A stretch of DNA of 64,000 nucleotides, from contig JAPDPQ010000019.1 of NCBI GenBank assembly GCA_034506395.1, forward strand, positions 1 to 64,000. The letters are read 5' to 3'. How positions within the stretch are numbered: the first letter of the stretch is position 1; each line of letters starts with the position of its first letter. This document shows, piece after piece, positions 17,434 to 28,309 of the stretch. Both the position numbers and the translations under genes were made by a program. The notes below the pieces were generated by a model. The model was not told the DNA's origin. It did not search any database and saw nothing but the letters and a program-made list of their open reading frames with translations. The stretch comes from a candidate division KSB1 bacterium. Lineage in GTDB: Bacteria; Zhuqueibacterota; Zhuqueibacteria; Thermofontimicrobiales; Thermofontimicrobiaceae.

Positions 17434-17905
17434 GCTTTGCAGAATCGGCGACGATTGGGAACTATTGAGCAGGTTATTATAGTTCTTTAATCGTTGCTTA
17501 TTTTTTAATATTGAGGTCATCAACTAGCAAAAGGTAGCTGTGGGAAATATTTTCGTGATTCTCCAAATTAAGCTTGGTCAAGCCTTCTCGTTCACATTGG
17601 TTTCAATTTGATTACGATCATCATTTCGCGACTGATCATGGATTGACATCAGAGGCAAAAGCATTGCGGAGGGAGTGAGCCTACTATTTCTGGGAAAATG
17701 AGGGTTCTTTCCAATTTTTACAGCCATTCCGAACCATTCTGTCGGTCGGTCAGCGGACAGAGGAATGAGCTTTGGTCATTGGTTAAGAAACAAATTCATT
17801 AGCCAGATTGCCACGTCTTGCAGAATAATAAAAACGAATAAGTGAAAATTTTTTGGGGGTAATTTTAGCTCCAAACGCCACGCTGTGGAGAAAGAGGAAG
17901 CAAAT
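17434..17905. other. Non-coding stretch with a degenerate repeat fragment
   Basis: About 17730-17830 faintly resembles a decayed family C element (CCATTCCGAACCATTCTG). No open frame, promoter pair or RNA gene was identified with confidence. The strongest signal is AGAGGAAG just before the ATPase start at 17906. Confidence 0.4.
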
Positions 17906-20680
17906 ATGAATCACCAAACGAATGCCTGGCACATTCAATCGGTGCAGGAGGTATTAGAACATTGGCGCACCGATCCATTCAACGGGTTAAGCGAGGCTGA
18001 GGCCAATCAACGACAAAAACAGTACGGTCCCAATGAACTGGTTGAGCAAGGCCGAAAGAAGCCGATCGTCATTTTTCTCGAGCAATTCACAAGCACTCTG
18101 GTAATCATTTTGATGATAGCAGCCGTGATCTCGGGTTTTTTGGGGAAACCGACAGAGACCGCTGCAATATTGGCAATTGTTTTTCTATTTGCGTTTTTGA
18201 GTTTTATCCAAGAATATCGCGCTGAGAAAGCCTTGGAAGCCCTTAAAAAGCTCAGCGTGCCTCAAGTCAGAGTCCAGCGCGATGGTCAAATCAAAGAAAT
18301 ATCCGCTCGTGAATTGGTCCCCGGAGATATTGTCTTTTTGGAAGTGGGAAATCTAATCCCAGCTGATTTGAGATTAATCGAAAGTGTGAATTTGCAAGTT
18401 CAGGAATCGATCCTTACTGGGGAATCTGAATCAGTGGAGAAAGAGACCGATGCGCTGCACGTAACGAATCTGCCAATTGGGGATCGGATAAACTTGGCTT
18501 TTATGGGAACGCAGGTGACTTATGGCCATGGCAAGGGTGTGGTTGTTGCCACCGGGATGAGGACTGAACTGGGTAAAATCGCCACCCTGATCCAGCAGGT
18601 TGAAACAGTATCCACACCGCTGCAGCGCCGGCTCAATCAGGTGGGCAAACTGATGGCCATATTGGGAATTTCTGTGGCGATATTAGTAATGATCATCGGC
18701 CTCATGGGTGGGGGGACTCTCAGCGAGATGTTTCTCACCGCAGTAAGCGTTGCAGTGGCCGTAGTGCCAGAGGGCTTGCCGGCGGTCGTCACAGTTACCC
18801 TGGCCCTCGGCGCTCAACGGATGTTGAAACGCCGAGCTTTGATTCGAAGACTCCCAGCAGTGGAGACCTTGGGTTCGGTAACTGTAATCTGTTCTGATAA
18901 AACTGGAACCTTAACAGAAAATCGAATGACGGTTCAAGTGATCGATGTGGCAGGTCATTCGATCGATTTAGGTCAATTTATTGAAACTAACGAAACCGAC
19001 CGATCGAATCGCGATGAAGCTTCCATTTGTCGAGAAAAGCTGTTCGAAGGAAAGCCCAAGTCCGTTTGTATGGTGTTGCTTGGCGGTGCTCTATGCAACG
19101 ACGCCACGCTGCGGCCAGATCCAGAGACTGGTCGAGTCCAATTTATCGGTGATCCCACTGAAGGGGCGCTGCTGGTAGCGGCTTCCAGAGTTGATATTAA
19201 TCAGACCAAATTGCTCAATATCATGCCTCGAATTGCCGAGCTTCCCTTCGACTCGACAAGGAAGCGGATGACCACGGTTCATCGAATTCCCTCCGACGGC
19301 GAAGAACTACCGGATGCGATCAAATTTGTTCGTTCCAATGGTCTCCCGTTGCTCTCAATTACCAAAGGTGCGTTTGATAGTTTGCTCGACATCTGCAACA
19401 AAGTCTGGGTGGACGACCAGGAGGTGCCATTAGATGAGCATTGGCGCGAACGAATTCATCAGGCAAATCAGAAGATGGCCGAACAAGGGATGCGCGTCTT
19501 GGGCTTTGCCACAAAATGGCTTGACCAGCTTCCCGATAAAAAGGAATTGCGGAGTCTCGAGCACGACCTCACGTTTATCGGACTCATTGGGATGGTGGAT
19601 CCGCCACGGCCTGAAGTTAAGCAAGCGGTTCAGACTTGCAAGCAAGCTGGCATTCGACCGATTATGATCACTGGTGACCATCCATTGACAGCTCGATTCA
19701 TCGCCAATGAGCTGGGAATTTCCAATAACGGCAACGTGGTGACTGGTCAAGAGCTCAGCACAATGACCGATGAACAATTATCCAAGATCGTCAAAGACAC
19801 GGCGATTTATGCCCGAGTATCTCCTGAACATAAATTGCGGATCGTTCAGGCATTGCAACACCAGGGCCAGATTGTGGCCATGACCGGCGATGGAGTCAAC
19901 GACTCACCAGCATTGAAACAAGCCGATATCGGTGTCGCGATGGGCATTTCGGGGACAGATGTTTCGAAACAGGCGTCGGATATGATCCTGCTGGATGATA
20001 ATTTCGCCACGATCGTCGCTGCTGTGGAAGAAGGTCGCGTGATTTATGATAATATTCGTCGCTTTGTTAAATTTTCCATCGCTGGCAATTTGGGAAAGGT
20101 GTTGGTGATGCTGTTGATGCCGTTGTTTGGGGTGACCGTGGCATTGCTTCCGTTGCAATTGCTCTGGTTAAACCTGCTCACGGATGGCTTGCTCGGCCTC
20201 GGTTTGGGCTTGGAACCCGCCGAAAAAAACACCATGCGACGTCCACCTCGCAATCCAAAAGCCCACTTCTTCAGCGAAGGCCTTGGCTTCCACGTCATCT
20301 GGGTAGGATTTCTGATCGGTGCGATTGCCCTATTGATAGGTTATCTCTATTTCGATCCGCTTCATCCAGAAAATACGACCTGGCAGACGATGGTTTTTAC
20401 TGCTCTGGCGTTTCTCCAAACTGGGCAGGCATTGGGCTCTCGTTCCATGAACAAGGAAAGTGTGATCTCTCTGGACTTTCGTTCCAACCCAACCATGTGG
20501 TTGATGATCTTTGCCGTGGTCGGGCTGCAATTGGCTGCGATCTATTTGCCAGCTTTTAACCACTTTTTCAGCGTAAAACCGCTCGGGATTTCTGATCTGG
20601 TGCTTTGCATCGGGCTAACACTGGCGGTTTATTTGCCAGTGAAAGTTGAAAAATATTTGCTGCGGCATCGGGCGATTTAG
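17906..20680 (+). CDS. Cation-transporting P-type ATPase (P2A, calcium type)
   Basis: 924-residue inner-membrane pump, probably exporting Ca2+. Motifs in order: LTGES (171-175) of the actuator domain, [10 protein letters not shown] in M4 (287-296), phosphorylation site CSDKTGTLT (Asp 331), then MITGDHP and [11 protein letters not shown] of the hinge region. M6 has [17 protein letters not shown]. The N-terminal cation-ATPase domain and about ten membrane helices fit the PMR1/SERCA-like group; the M4 sequence favours calcium over Na/K. I start it at ATG 17906, 6 nt after AGAGGAAG, rather than the in-frame GTG at 17885. It is a single-gene unit. Mn2+ transport cannot be excluded. Confidence 0.92.
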   Translation: MNHQTNAWHIQSVQEVLEHWRTDPFNGLSEAEANQRQKQYGPNELVEQGRKKPIVIFLEQFTSTLVIILMIAAVISGFLGKPTETAAILAIVFLFAFLSFIQEYRAEKALEALKKLSVPQVRVQRDGQIKEISARELVPGDIVFLEVGNLIPADLRLIESVNLQVQESILTGESESVEKETDALHVTNLPIGDRINLAFMGTQVTYGHGKGVVVATGMRTELGKIATLIQQVETVSTPLQRRLNQVGKLMAILGISVAILVMIIGLMGGGTLSEMFLTAVSVAVAVVPEGLPAVVTVTLALGAQRMLKRRALIRRLPAVETLGSVTVICSDKTGTLTENRMTVQVIDVAGHSIDLGQFIETNETDRSNRDEASICREKLFEGKPKSVCMVLLGGALCNDATLRPDPETGRVQFIGDPTEGALLVAASRVDINQTKLLNIMPRIAELPFDSTRKRMTTVHRIPSDGEELPDAIKFVRSNGLPLLSITKGAFDSLLDICNKVWVDDQEVPLDEHWRERIHQANQKMAEQGMRVLGFATKWLDQLPDKKELRSLEHDLTFIGLIGMVDPPRPEVKQAVQTCKQAGIRPIMITGDHPLTARFIANELGISNNGNVVTGQELSTMTDEQLSKIVKDTAIYARVSPEHKLRIVQALQHQGQIVAMTGDGVNDSPALKQADIGVAMGISGTDVSKQASDMILLDDNFATIVAAVEEGRVIYDNIRRFVKFSIAGNLGKVLVMLLMPLFGVTVALLPLQLLWLNLLTDGLLGLGLGLEPAEKNTMRRPPRNPKAHFFSEGLGFHVIWVGFLIGAIALLIGYLYFDPLHPENTTWQTMVFTALAFLQTGQALGSRSMNKESVISLDFRSNPTMWLMIFAVVGLQLAAIYLPAFNHFFSVKPLGISDLVLCIGLTLAVYLPVKVEKYLLRHRAI

Positions 20681-21225
20681 CGTTATCTTTTTCGACTTTT
20701 TTATATCAATCTGTTGCAAAATTCAAAATCAAGCCAAGATGTCATGTTGTCCGCCACCCAGCCATGGGCTTCAACCTAAGAGCAAAATGCTATTCTGAGC
20801 GACCGCAGGGAGCGAAGACTTCCTTGTTTTATCGAAAATATTTGCACTTATTAAAGCGATTCTTCATCGCTTCGCTCCTCAAAATGACGGATTTTTTAAC
20901 CTGAATCGCCTAGGTTCACGCCAAAGGCTATTTGGTGGACAGGGATTTTTCTCTATGATTGAGCATTAAATGAAAGACCCTAAAAAGATTCCTGCATTCG
21001 CAGGAATGACATCACTTCATCGAATTCCTCAATTTACAAAAGTAACTCTTTCGTGGTGCATTGAATTTAAAAAGCACAAATCCATTTCTAATTCGCTGCA
21101 GATGTTCGGCTGGGCAAGATTCGGTTGCTTTTATATAGATTTTCAACCCTGATGTTCATGAATGTAGCGTTAGGCCCATGAAATGATCAAGAGGGATTTT
21201 GGGTTTAGGCTTAGCAAATAGATTT
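20681..21225. repeat. Intergenic region with family C repeats
   Basis: About 20789-20888 is a family C element (CTATTCTGAGCGACCGC at the left, GCTTCGCTCCTCAAAATGAC at the right). A half copy with GCATTCGCAGGAATGAC lies near 20993-21010. The small open frame at 20970-21152 is repeat-derived in part and not supported. No gene here. Confidence 0.6.
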
Positions 21226-23556
21226 TTAGTGTAAATCTAGCAGGATTGGTCTGGTTTTCTGCACGCTTCTCTGGGTATGACGATCGGTAACCTTCACCTC
21301 GAGTTCGTACTCACCCGATTTTAGCTGGCTGACATCGATTGCAAGATACTCTACTGACATCTCATTAGTTCCTTCCCGTTCGATGCGAGTGGCAATCGAG
21401 GATTTCGCTTGGCCTCCGAATAGCCCAGCAATGCCTCGCTTTAGCTGCTTTTTCATCGTAAGCTTATAATCAATAGAAAAAAATGTCTTCCCTTCACTAT
21501 TGGGAGTCAAATTATAAGTTTCAAAATAAACATAGACAGGCTTCGTTTTATCGAATCGTCGGGTGGGATTCGGAACAACTAAGAGACCATGCTTCACAAA
21601 TCTTCCTGGCTGATCTGCTGGGGCAATAATTGTTGCTAGTTGAATGTCGCTGAGCGCTAACACGTTGGAGCTGTAGTCTGGGATTCTGGTATCGACTTTC
21701 CAGCCACCCAAAAAATCGTGGTGGTGCGGCCGCAGAAAGAACGCCACATGATACGAGTCCGCTGGTACTTCTAAACGATACAGATCGATATAGAACTCAT
21801 TTCTTGTTACCGATATCGAACTGGTTTCATGACGGCGTTCAATCTCTTGCCAGAGACAATTGTGGAGCGCAATTCCTTTTTCCAGCTCGACCTGCTGCGG
21901 CTCAGTCTTGCTTGGATCGATGAGCGGCCAGAGCGAAAACGCATTGTAAATCTCAACGACGGTCTTGCCTGACGCGCCGCGAAAGCTACTGAACATGAAG
22001 GCAAGATTCAACGGTTTAATGGCCTTATCCCATCGGTGCTGATCAGTGGAAAGCCCCGTAAACACAGCACGCTGGCTCTCCTTTGCCATTTCATTCATCA
22101 ATGTCTGCTGCTCCAATGGATCGGATTGAAGCAAACGATAGTAAATATTGCCAAATTGCAGTCGATCTTCCAATAAATGTGGATCCGTAATGATAGGCGT
22201 GAACCGCCAATAACCAACGGTATTCTCCATGACGAAATGAAATACCATTCTCGGAGTAGTGGCAGTTGGGTAATAGAGCCACGATTCGTTATCTGGCACA
22301 TCCTGGCCAACGGTAACGGCCCAATCGTCGTATTGACCATGTCGAATATAGATCAGACCCTTATCATGGAATTCATGATTAAGCTGGTAGACACGGGGGA
22401 AGTTCAGGTATCCAAGTTTATCTGGGTTATTGAACCAAGTTCGAAAACCATCAAATTCGAAATGCTGTTCGGCATAGAGCAGCCGACGATAATGTTCGGC
22501 CAGCCGATAATTGATTGTAGCAGCCGGGGTCGGATCTCGCTGAACCCATAGCGCTCGAAAAAATTCAATTTTCTCTTGAGTCTCAACGAGCGACCGAAAT
22601 TGCTCCAGTTCTGGGTCGCTTAAAATATATTTTAGATCCTCAAAAACCAATTCGGCGTCGATGTCATTCTGAATTTCATCAACTGACTGCCAATAATAGC
22701 GCTGAGCTAATTCTGGTTGATTTTTTTGGTAATAAATTCGTGCCAGGGAGAGATAGATCGGCTGGCGCGACATCACGAGGGGAGTTTCAAGCAAGTGACG
22801 AAATATTGAATCTGCAGACGCCAGACGGCCCATGCGGCGGTGAAGTTCGCCGATGGCAAAGCGAGCGTGATCCCAGGGCTGCTGCTTCAACCAATCGATT
22901 GCCTCCTTGGCATCAAGATGTGAGATCAGATAACGATAAAAGCGGAACAATTTGACCTGCGGCTCAACCAGCTCTGGTCGCAATCGAATTTGTGCATGCC
23001 CGAGCTGAACGGCTGCTTGATATTTCTCCTGATAGCGGTGCAATACAGCCCACTGATACACCACATCTTTATACAATGAATCCCGCGACAAAATCCATTC
23101 AAAATGCCGCTTCGATTTGTCCCAATCCAATTTGCGCAACAGTAGGACCTTGAATTTCCCTGTTTCCCGATAACAGATCGCGCAATAATAATGTGCCTCT
23201 TTATTCTCTGGATCGCTTGAAAGAACCTGCTGGAAAAATTCATTGGCCTCATCCCATCGTTCCTGTGCCAGGGCCACTTTTCCCAATCCAATTCTCGCCT
23301 CAGTCGAGCTCGGTTCCATCTTCAAAATCGATTGATAAGTTTTTCGCGCTGCATCGAATCCATCTTTCCGCAGCAACGAATCTGCTCGGAACAATAAGGA
23401 CGCAATCATTGCCGAAGGCATCGTCTGTTGTATCTGTTGCGTTAACTCCTGTAAATCGCGATCTTCTGCCCTGTTACACAGCCCGGGACTCAATGGGGTA
23501 ACGAAGTTCAACTGCAACAGCCCGACAATTACGAAATATATAGTATGCCGCTTCAT
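21226..23556 (-). CDS. Secreted TPR protein with GWxTD-type C-terminal region
   Basis: 776 residues from ATG 23556, which has AGAGGAT upstream and opens a signal peptide (MKRHTIYFVIVGLLQLNFVT). The longer frame adds 20 residues without support. Residues about 35-300 form TPR-like helices (IGLGKVALAQERWDEANEFF, YYCAICYRETGKF). From about 380, FHDKGLIYIRHGQYDDWAV and ESWLYYPT resemble the GWxTD domain of FCB-group genomes, whose function is unknown. The C-terminal third is beta-rich (GEYELEVKVTDRHTQRSV). Lone gene with its own promoter. The exact GW-TD signature is not fully kept, so the family call is moderate. Confidence 0.72.
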   Translation of the reverse strand: MKRHTIYFVIVGLLQLNFVTPLSPGLCNRAEDRDLQELTQQIQQTMPSAMIASLLFRADSLLRKDGFDAARKTYQSILKMEPSSTEARIGLGKVALAQERWDEANEFFQQVLSSDPENKEAHYYCAICYRETGKFKVLLLRKLDWDKSKRHFEWILSRDSLYKDVVYQWAVLHRYQEKYQAAVQLGHAQIRLRPELVEPQVKLFRFYRYLISHLDAKEAIDWLKQQPWDHARFAIGELHRRMGRLASADSIFRHLLETPLVMSRQPIYLSLARIYYQKNQPELAQRYYWQSVDEIQNDIDAELVFEDLKYILSDPELEQFRSLVETQEKIEFFRALWVQRDPTPAATINYRLAEHYRRLLYAEQHFEFDGFRTWFNNPDKLGYLNFPRVYQLNHEFHDKGLIYIRHGQYDDWAVTVGQDVPDNESWLYYPTATTPRMVFHFVMENTVGYWRFTPIITDPHLLEDRLQFGNIYYRLLQSDPLEQQTLMNEMAKESQRAVFTGLSTDQHRWDKAIKPLNLAFMFSSFRGASGKTVVEIYNAFSLWPLIDPSKTEPQQVELEKGIALHNCLWQEIERRHETSSISVTRNEFYIDLYRLEVPADSYHVAFFLRPHHHDFLGGWKVDTRIPDYSSNVLALSDIQLATIIAPADQPGRFVKHGLLVVPNPTRRFDKTKPVYVYFETYNLTPNSEGKTFFSIDYKLTMKKQLKRGIAGLFGGQAKSSIATRIEREGTNEMSVEYLAIDVSQLKSGEYELEVKVTDRHTQRSVQKTRPILLDLH

Positions 23557-23594
23557 GGCGATCCTCTTGCTTCTCTGCTGCCAACTTTGATAAG

Positions 23595-23623
23595 AAGATA
23601 ACAATTGTCTTTCCAAAAGTCAA
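23595..23623 (-). promoter_or_regulatory. Promoter for the GWxTD/TPR gene
   Basis: Minus strand TTGACT, 17 nt, TATCTT, about 35 nt before the start codon. The hexamers are identical to those of the cold-shock gene promoter. Confidence 0.55.
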
Positions 23624-24335
23624 GTTATTAATATTTGCCTCGCTTTGATGATGAAAATGAAAGTTTGAAATTAACTAGCCCCAATCTTCGTTATTTTTAG
23701 AAACATGCTGATTTGATTACTTGGTTAAACGCGCCAAAAAAATATGCAAGTGATCACCTCTCGTTTGGCTACTGGAATCTCTTCATTTCCACATATCAGG
23801 AAGTTAACTGATGCCTCTATTCGCTGGCATGACAAAAATAGATGACTTTATTTTGCGGAGGTCTGAAATTTGATAGCTAAACGAAATTTGCTCTGTCGCT
23901 GACTTCGCCAATTGATGGATCAAAGCGCTAAAACCGCAACGCCTCGGTTTTGTTTAGGATGTGTTGATCAAACCAAAAAGGTTGAGGGAGAAAGACTTGG
24001 TCAGAAAACCTCTAGTTTCCAAATTGGAAGCAAAATCCAAATGCGTTCTTTCACGTTACGATTCTTGAAATCATCTGACAAATCTTAAGCAGTTCAGATA
24101 AATAGCGATCAATCTACTTGGTCTTTTGAGGGCTATTGATTATTCAATCTAAATTTTTGAAATGAACTTAAAAGGTGTAAGAAAAAATTTTTGCCCATTG
24201 TGAAGACGAAATAAAATGAAAATTCACTCGTCACGGATCTCTTCTATGGTCTTTCGGATGTTCTCTGGGGTAATTTTGTTCAATGCTTTTCGTTTCAGAG
24301 TTACAGGCTCAAATTCAAACCAGCATCTGAAACTG
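23624..24335. other. Non-coding stretch, nothing recognised
   Basis: About 710 bp of AT-rich DNA between two minus-strand genes. No convincing open frame, RNA gene or clear repeat; a plus-strand frame at 24216-24416 overlaps the rpsA terminator and is not supported. Confidence 0.5.
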
Positions 24336-24370
24336 AAAAAAAATCCCACTGGGAAAATTGCCAGTGGGAT
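24336..24370 (-). terminator. Intrinsic terminator of rpsA
   Basis: On the minus strand ATCCCACTGG and CCAGTGGGAT form a 10-bp stem with a short loop, followed by a run of eight T. It lies about 40 nt after the rpsA stop codon and closes the long housekeeping operon. Confidence 0.85.
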
Positions 24371-24412
24371 TTCAATGAGTGAGCTGTGCCTTAATTTATA
24401 CCTAACGAACCG

Positions 24413-26623
24413 CTAATCAGCCGTGGGATTCGTAGCTTGCTCAGCTTGGCTGGCTTTTTCAGTTTCAGCGTCATCTGAGGATGAAGATTTGGCTTTTTTG
24501 CTGTTCGATTTCTTTTTCGTTGCCTTTGGCGCGGGTGCAGCCTCATCGGCTGATTGTTCGGATGCCTCGGTCTTCGATTCCTTTTTTCGCCGGGAAGCTT
24601 TTGGTTTCTCAGCGATTTCTGCTGCTTGTTCGCTAGGCTCAGCCTTTGCAATTTCTGCTGCGGAAGCCTCCGCTTTGGTTGTTTCAGCCACATCGGGTTT
24701 TGCTGCTTCAGCACTTGGGCTGGGTTGTTCCGAAGGAGCTTCACCAAGCGCAGGTTCTTCTGACTTTGGCGGCTCAGCTAATTCTGCTTCGGGCATCAAT
24801 TCCGCACTGGGTTCAGCAAAGAGCTCTTCTGGCGTCTCGATCTCTACTTTTTTGCCCTGTTCTCGCTGACGAATTACATTCAAGGCATGATCGATTCTTT
24901 CGGAGAGCACAATCTTCTTGGCGTCTTTATTGAACTCGATCACACATAGTTCAAGTTCATCTCCAACCTTATAGCCATCCGCTGGTTTGGTGAGATTGTT
25001 CTTTTTTAGATGAGACATTGGCACAAATCCATCGACCACCTCTGGCAACTCGACGATCACGCCCTTCTCAATCAGTCGGACAATCTGACCTTTCACGATC
25101 GTACCAGGCTTATAGATCGTCTCAAATTTGTCCCACGGATTCTCTTTGGTTTGCTTATATCCTAACGAAATCCGACGATTTTGTCGATCGACATTCAACA
25201 CCACGACCTCAATTACATCGCCTTTTTTGACCACCTCTCCGGGGTGCCGCACCTTCTTGGTCCACGACAGGTCTGAAATGTGGATCAATCCATCAATGCC
25301 CTCTTCCAGTTCGACAAATGCGCCGAAATTGGTCAAATTTCGCACCTTGCCCTCATGGCGCGATCCGACAGGATATTTTTGCTCCAGGGAATCCCATGGA
25401 TCTGGCTGCAGTTGTTTGAGGCCGAGCGAAATTTTTTTCTCAGCTTCATCGACATTTAGGACTTTCGCCTCAACGATCTCACCGACCGCTAATATTTTTG
25501 ATGGGTGTTTAATGTGCTGTGTCCAAGACATCTCAGAAATATGGATCAATCCCTCAACGCCCTTTTCTAATTCAACAAAAGCGCCGTAATCCGAAATATT
25601 GACTACTTTGCCCTTAACGATACTGCCCACAGGATATTTGCTCGGCACATTTTCCCATGGATGTGGTTGCAATTGTTTCAGCCCCAGTGAAATTCGATCC
25701 TTTTCTTCATTGAAATCCAATACCATCACTTTGAGTGTTTCATCGTACGATACGATTTCCGAAGGATGGCTCACCCGTCCCCAGGACAGATCATTGATAT
25801 GGAGTAGACCGTCCACACCACCGAGGTCGATGAACACACCAAAATCAGTGATATTTTTCACTGTGCCTTCCAAAATTTGACCCTTGGCCAAATTATCGAG
25901 GATCTTCTGACGCTGCTCTTTCATCTCTTCTTCAAGCAAAACGCGGTGAGAGACGACGATATTCTTGCGCAGATTATTGACTTTCACCACCTTGAAATCC
26001 ATCGTTTGGCCGATGTAGGCGTCAAAATTTCGGATGGGCTTCACATCGATCTGGGAGCCAGGCAAAAATGCATCGACCCCCCCCAGATCGACCACAATGC
26101 CTCCTTTGATTCGACGGGTGCATTTACCTTGGATAATCTCGCCTCGCTCGTAGGAGGCCAGAATTCGCTCCCATGCGTGAATAAAATCAACTTTACGTTT
26201 CGATAGAATCAATCGGCCTTCGCTGTCCTCAATCGTATCAATATACACTTCTATATCGCTGCCGACCTTAAGCTCTTCAGGATTGCTGAATTCCTCAATG
26301 GGAATTGTCCCCTCGGATTTGAAACCGATGTCGACGGTGACTTCGCGAGTCCCGACCGAGAGGATCTTCCCCATGACGACCTCTCCTTCGACGTAATCGC
26401 TAAGGGTCTCCTCGTAGAGTTTGCTCAATTGATCGAACTCTTCGTTGGAGTACTCTTTTTCGTCCTTCAGTTCCTCTAACTTCACAATCGCAGGTGCTAC
26501 TGGCCCACTTTGACCTTGTTGCGCTACATTGGTTGGCGTCGAATCACCTCCTTGATTGTTTTTTTGTTGATCCACCATCTCGCCTTCGATCGGCTGGGTG
26601 GGATTCTCGGATTGTGATACCAT
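24413..26623 (-). CDS. rpsA: 30S ribosomal protein S1
   Basis: 736 residues. Six S1 OB-fold domains lie at about 79-144, 160-227, 247-316, 332-403, 418-488 and 505-575; typical cores are DFGVFIDLGGVDGLLH and DYGAFVELEKGVEGLIH. It brings mRNA to the 30S subunit during initiation. Unlike the roughly 560-residue E. coli protein it has a 70-residue Gln/Asn/Pro-rich leader and a tail of about 145 residues (590-736) rich in Ala, Glu, Lys and Ser, likely disordered. Start secure: AGGAGGT lies 8 nt before ATG. It is the last gene of the trpS-scpA-scpB-rluB-cmk-rpsA run, 287 nt after cmk, so it may also have its own promoter. Confidence 0.95.
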   Translation of the reverse strand: MVSQSENPTQPIEGEMVDQQKNNQGGDSTPTNVAQQGQSGPVAPAIVKLEELKDEKEYSNEEFDQLSKLYEETLSDYVEGEVVMGKILSVGTREVTVDIGFKSEGTIPIEEFSNPEELKVGSDIEVYIDTIEDSEGRLILSKRKVDFIHAWERILASYERGEIIQGKCTRRIKGGIVVDLGGVDAFLPGSQIDVKPIRNFDAYIGQTMDFKVVKVNNLRKNIVVSHRVLLEEEMKEQRQKILDNLAKGQILEGTVKNITDFGVFIDLGGVDGLLHINDLSWGRVSHPSEIVSYDETLKVMVLDFNEEKDRISLGLKQLQPHPWENVPSKYPVGSIVKGKVVNISDYGAFVELEKGVEGLIHISEMSWTQHIKHPSKILAVGEIVEAKVLNVDEAEKKISLGLKQLQPDPWDSLEQKYPVGSRHEGKVRNLTNFGAFVELEEGIDGLIHISDLSWTKKVRHPGEVVKKGDVIEVVVLNVDRQNRRISLGYKQTKENPWDKFETIYKPGTIVKGQIVRLIEKGVIVELPEVVDGFVPMSHLKKNNLTKPADGYKVGDELELCVIEFNKDAKKIVLSERIDHALNVIRQREQGKKVEIETPEELFAEPSAELMPEAELAEPPKSEEPALGEAPSEQPSPSAEAAKPDVAETTKAEASAAEIAKAEPSEQAAEIAEKPKASRRKKESKTEASEQSADEAAPAPKATKKKSNSKKAKSSSSDDAETEKASQAEQATNPTAD

Positions 26624-26910
26624 TTAATAATACCTCCTGAGTTGTGTTAAGCGATTCTGCCTTCGCAGAATCCATTGTGTGAATGGTTCATGGTTTTGAT
26701 CACTGATGTGACCGGGAATTAGAATTGATTTATGAAAAAATTTTTTTTATTTCTATACCCCCGCTGTAGGATTTCCATTCGCTGACAGATTCGATGGGAT
26801 TGGTCTCCCTGTGCTTTTCAGCGGCTATATTAGCAGTGAAATGGAAACATCCAAACTTGCTTTTTGAATCTAATCAACACTTAAAGGACCTCGTGCCGTT
26901 ATTGGAGCTT

Positions 26911-27597
26911 TCAGCGTTCGCTGAGCGCCCGCTGCCATTGGTCGATCACAAAATCGACCTGCTGCTCGATGGTCAAATTTGATGTGTCGAGGACGATTGC
27001 ATCCTCAGCCTGGCGCAACGGCCCATTGGCTCGAGTGCTGTCCAGCAGATCGCGTTGTTGCAGCGCCTGAGCCACCTGAGCAAGATCGACTGGTTCGCGA
27101 CGACGAGAAAATTCTTTTTTCCGGCGTCGCGCCCGTTGCTCCAAAGAGGCAGTGAGAAATATTTTAAGACGGGCGTCTGGAAAAACCACGGTGCCGATGT
27201 CACGGCCTTCGGCGACAATTTTCCCGGCAGCACCTGCCTCACGCTGCAATTTCAGCATCCAGTCGCGAACTGGTTTTAGAGCGGCGACATTGGCAACCGC
27301 TTGGGACACAGCTTTGCTCCGGATCTGGCGAGTAACATCCTTTCCATCTAAAAGGACGTTAAGCCGTCCACCACGTTGCTGAAGTTGGATGCGGGTATCA
27401 GATAGCAACCCATTAAGCTGGTCCTTATTGGTAATATCAATGTCCAAAGTCAAAATCTTTAGGGTTAGGGCGCGATACATCGCCCCAGTGTCCAGATAGG
27501 TGAAGTTCAATCGCTCGGCTACGAGGCGAGCTGTGGTGCTCTTGCCAGCGCCTGCCGGGCCATCGATCGCGATCACATCCAGTAAACGCTCAGTCAT
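26911..27597 (-). CDS. cmk: Cytidylate kinase
   Basis: 228 residues. Phosphorylates CMP and dCMP with ATP in the cytoplasm. P-loop GPAGAGKST (13-21), LDTGAMYRALTL, the CMP-binding insert with RSKAVSQAVANVA, and EGRDIGTVVFPDA with DRTRAN-type lid DSTRANGPL are all present. Normal family length. The first 8 nt overlap the end of rluB, indicating translational coupling. The cmk-rpsA pairing is an old and widespread arrangement. Confidence 0.95.
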   Translation of the reverse strand: MTERLLDVIAIDGPAGAGKSTTARLVAERLNFTYLDTGAMYRALTLKILTLDIDITNKDQLNGLLSDTRIQLQQRGGRLNVLLDGKDVTRQIRSKAVSQAVANVAALKPVRDWMLKLQREAGAAGKIVAEGRDIGTVVFPDARLKIFLTASLEQRARRRKKEFSRRREPVDLAQVAQALQQRDLLDSTRANGPLRQAEDAIVLDTSNLTIEQQVDFVIDQWQRALSER

Positions 27598-28309
27598 ATT
27601 TTCCCGCGGCCATCGCCCTCAATGCCTTTACCTCTTGTTCACTTAAATAGCGCCATTTTCCAGGTCGCAATTTCCCAACCCCCACCGATGCAAATCGGGT
27701 TCGCACCAGCGATACAACTTTATATCCCATTGCCTGCAACATGCGACGGATCTGGCGTTTTCGGCCCTCATGCAAAGTCAGTTCGACCCTCATCCGATCG
27801 CGGCGCAAAATCCTTACCTGACACGGATGGGTCATCCCATCTTCTAATTGAATTCCAAACTGCAATTGCCGGACATGCTCGGTGCGGATCGGCTTATCGA
27901 GCTCTGCCTCATAGATTTTTTCAATATCAAAACGAGGATGCAACAACTGGAATGCTAACGCTCCGTCATTGGTAAATAATAAAACCCCCTCGGTATTTTT
28001 GTCCAATCGACCCACTGGGAACACCCGAATTTTTTTCGGTAACAGTTCCATCACCGTTTTGCGTCCCAATTCATCCTGCACCGTAGTGACATAGCCAACT
28101 GGCTTGTTCATAACGATGTAAACAAATTTATCGGGAGGGGTAATCCGCTGACCATCGACGGTGACGACCTGATTCTGCTCGTCAATCTGGGTGGCGAGCG
28201 AAGTGGCAATTTGCCCATCGATCGCGACCCGGCCGGCGCGAATCAGCACTTCGCATTTGCGCCGCGAAGCTAAACCACACCAAGCTAAGAATCTATTCAG
28301 TCTCATCAT
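27590..28309 (-). CDS. rluB: RsuA/RluB-type 16S/23S rRNA pseudouridine synthase
   Basis: 239 residues. N-terminal S4 RNA-binding domain (RLNRFLAWCGLASRRKCEVL) followed by the pseudouridine synthase domain with catalytic Asp 103 in VGRLDKNTEGVLL and the family segment EGRKRQIRRML. It isomerises a uridine in rRNA; RluB (U2605 of 23S) is the likeliest orthologue given its place next to scpB, but RsuA-type specificity cannot be excluded. It overlaps scpB by 17 nt and cmk by 8 nt. Confidence 0.9.
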   Translation of the reverse strand: MMRLNRFLAWCGLASRRKCEVLIRAGRVAIDGQIATSLATQIDEQNQVVTVDGQRITPPDKFVYIVMNKPVGYVTTVQDELGRKTVMELLPKKIRVFPVGRLDKNTEGVLLFTNDGALAFQLLHPRFDIEKIYEAELDKPIRTEHVRQLQFGIQLEDGMTHPCQVRILRRDRMRVELTLHEGRKRQIRRMLQAMGYKVVSLVRTRFASVGVGKLRPGKWRYLSEQEVKALRAMAAGKYD

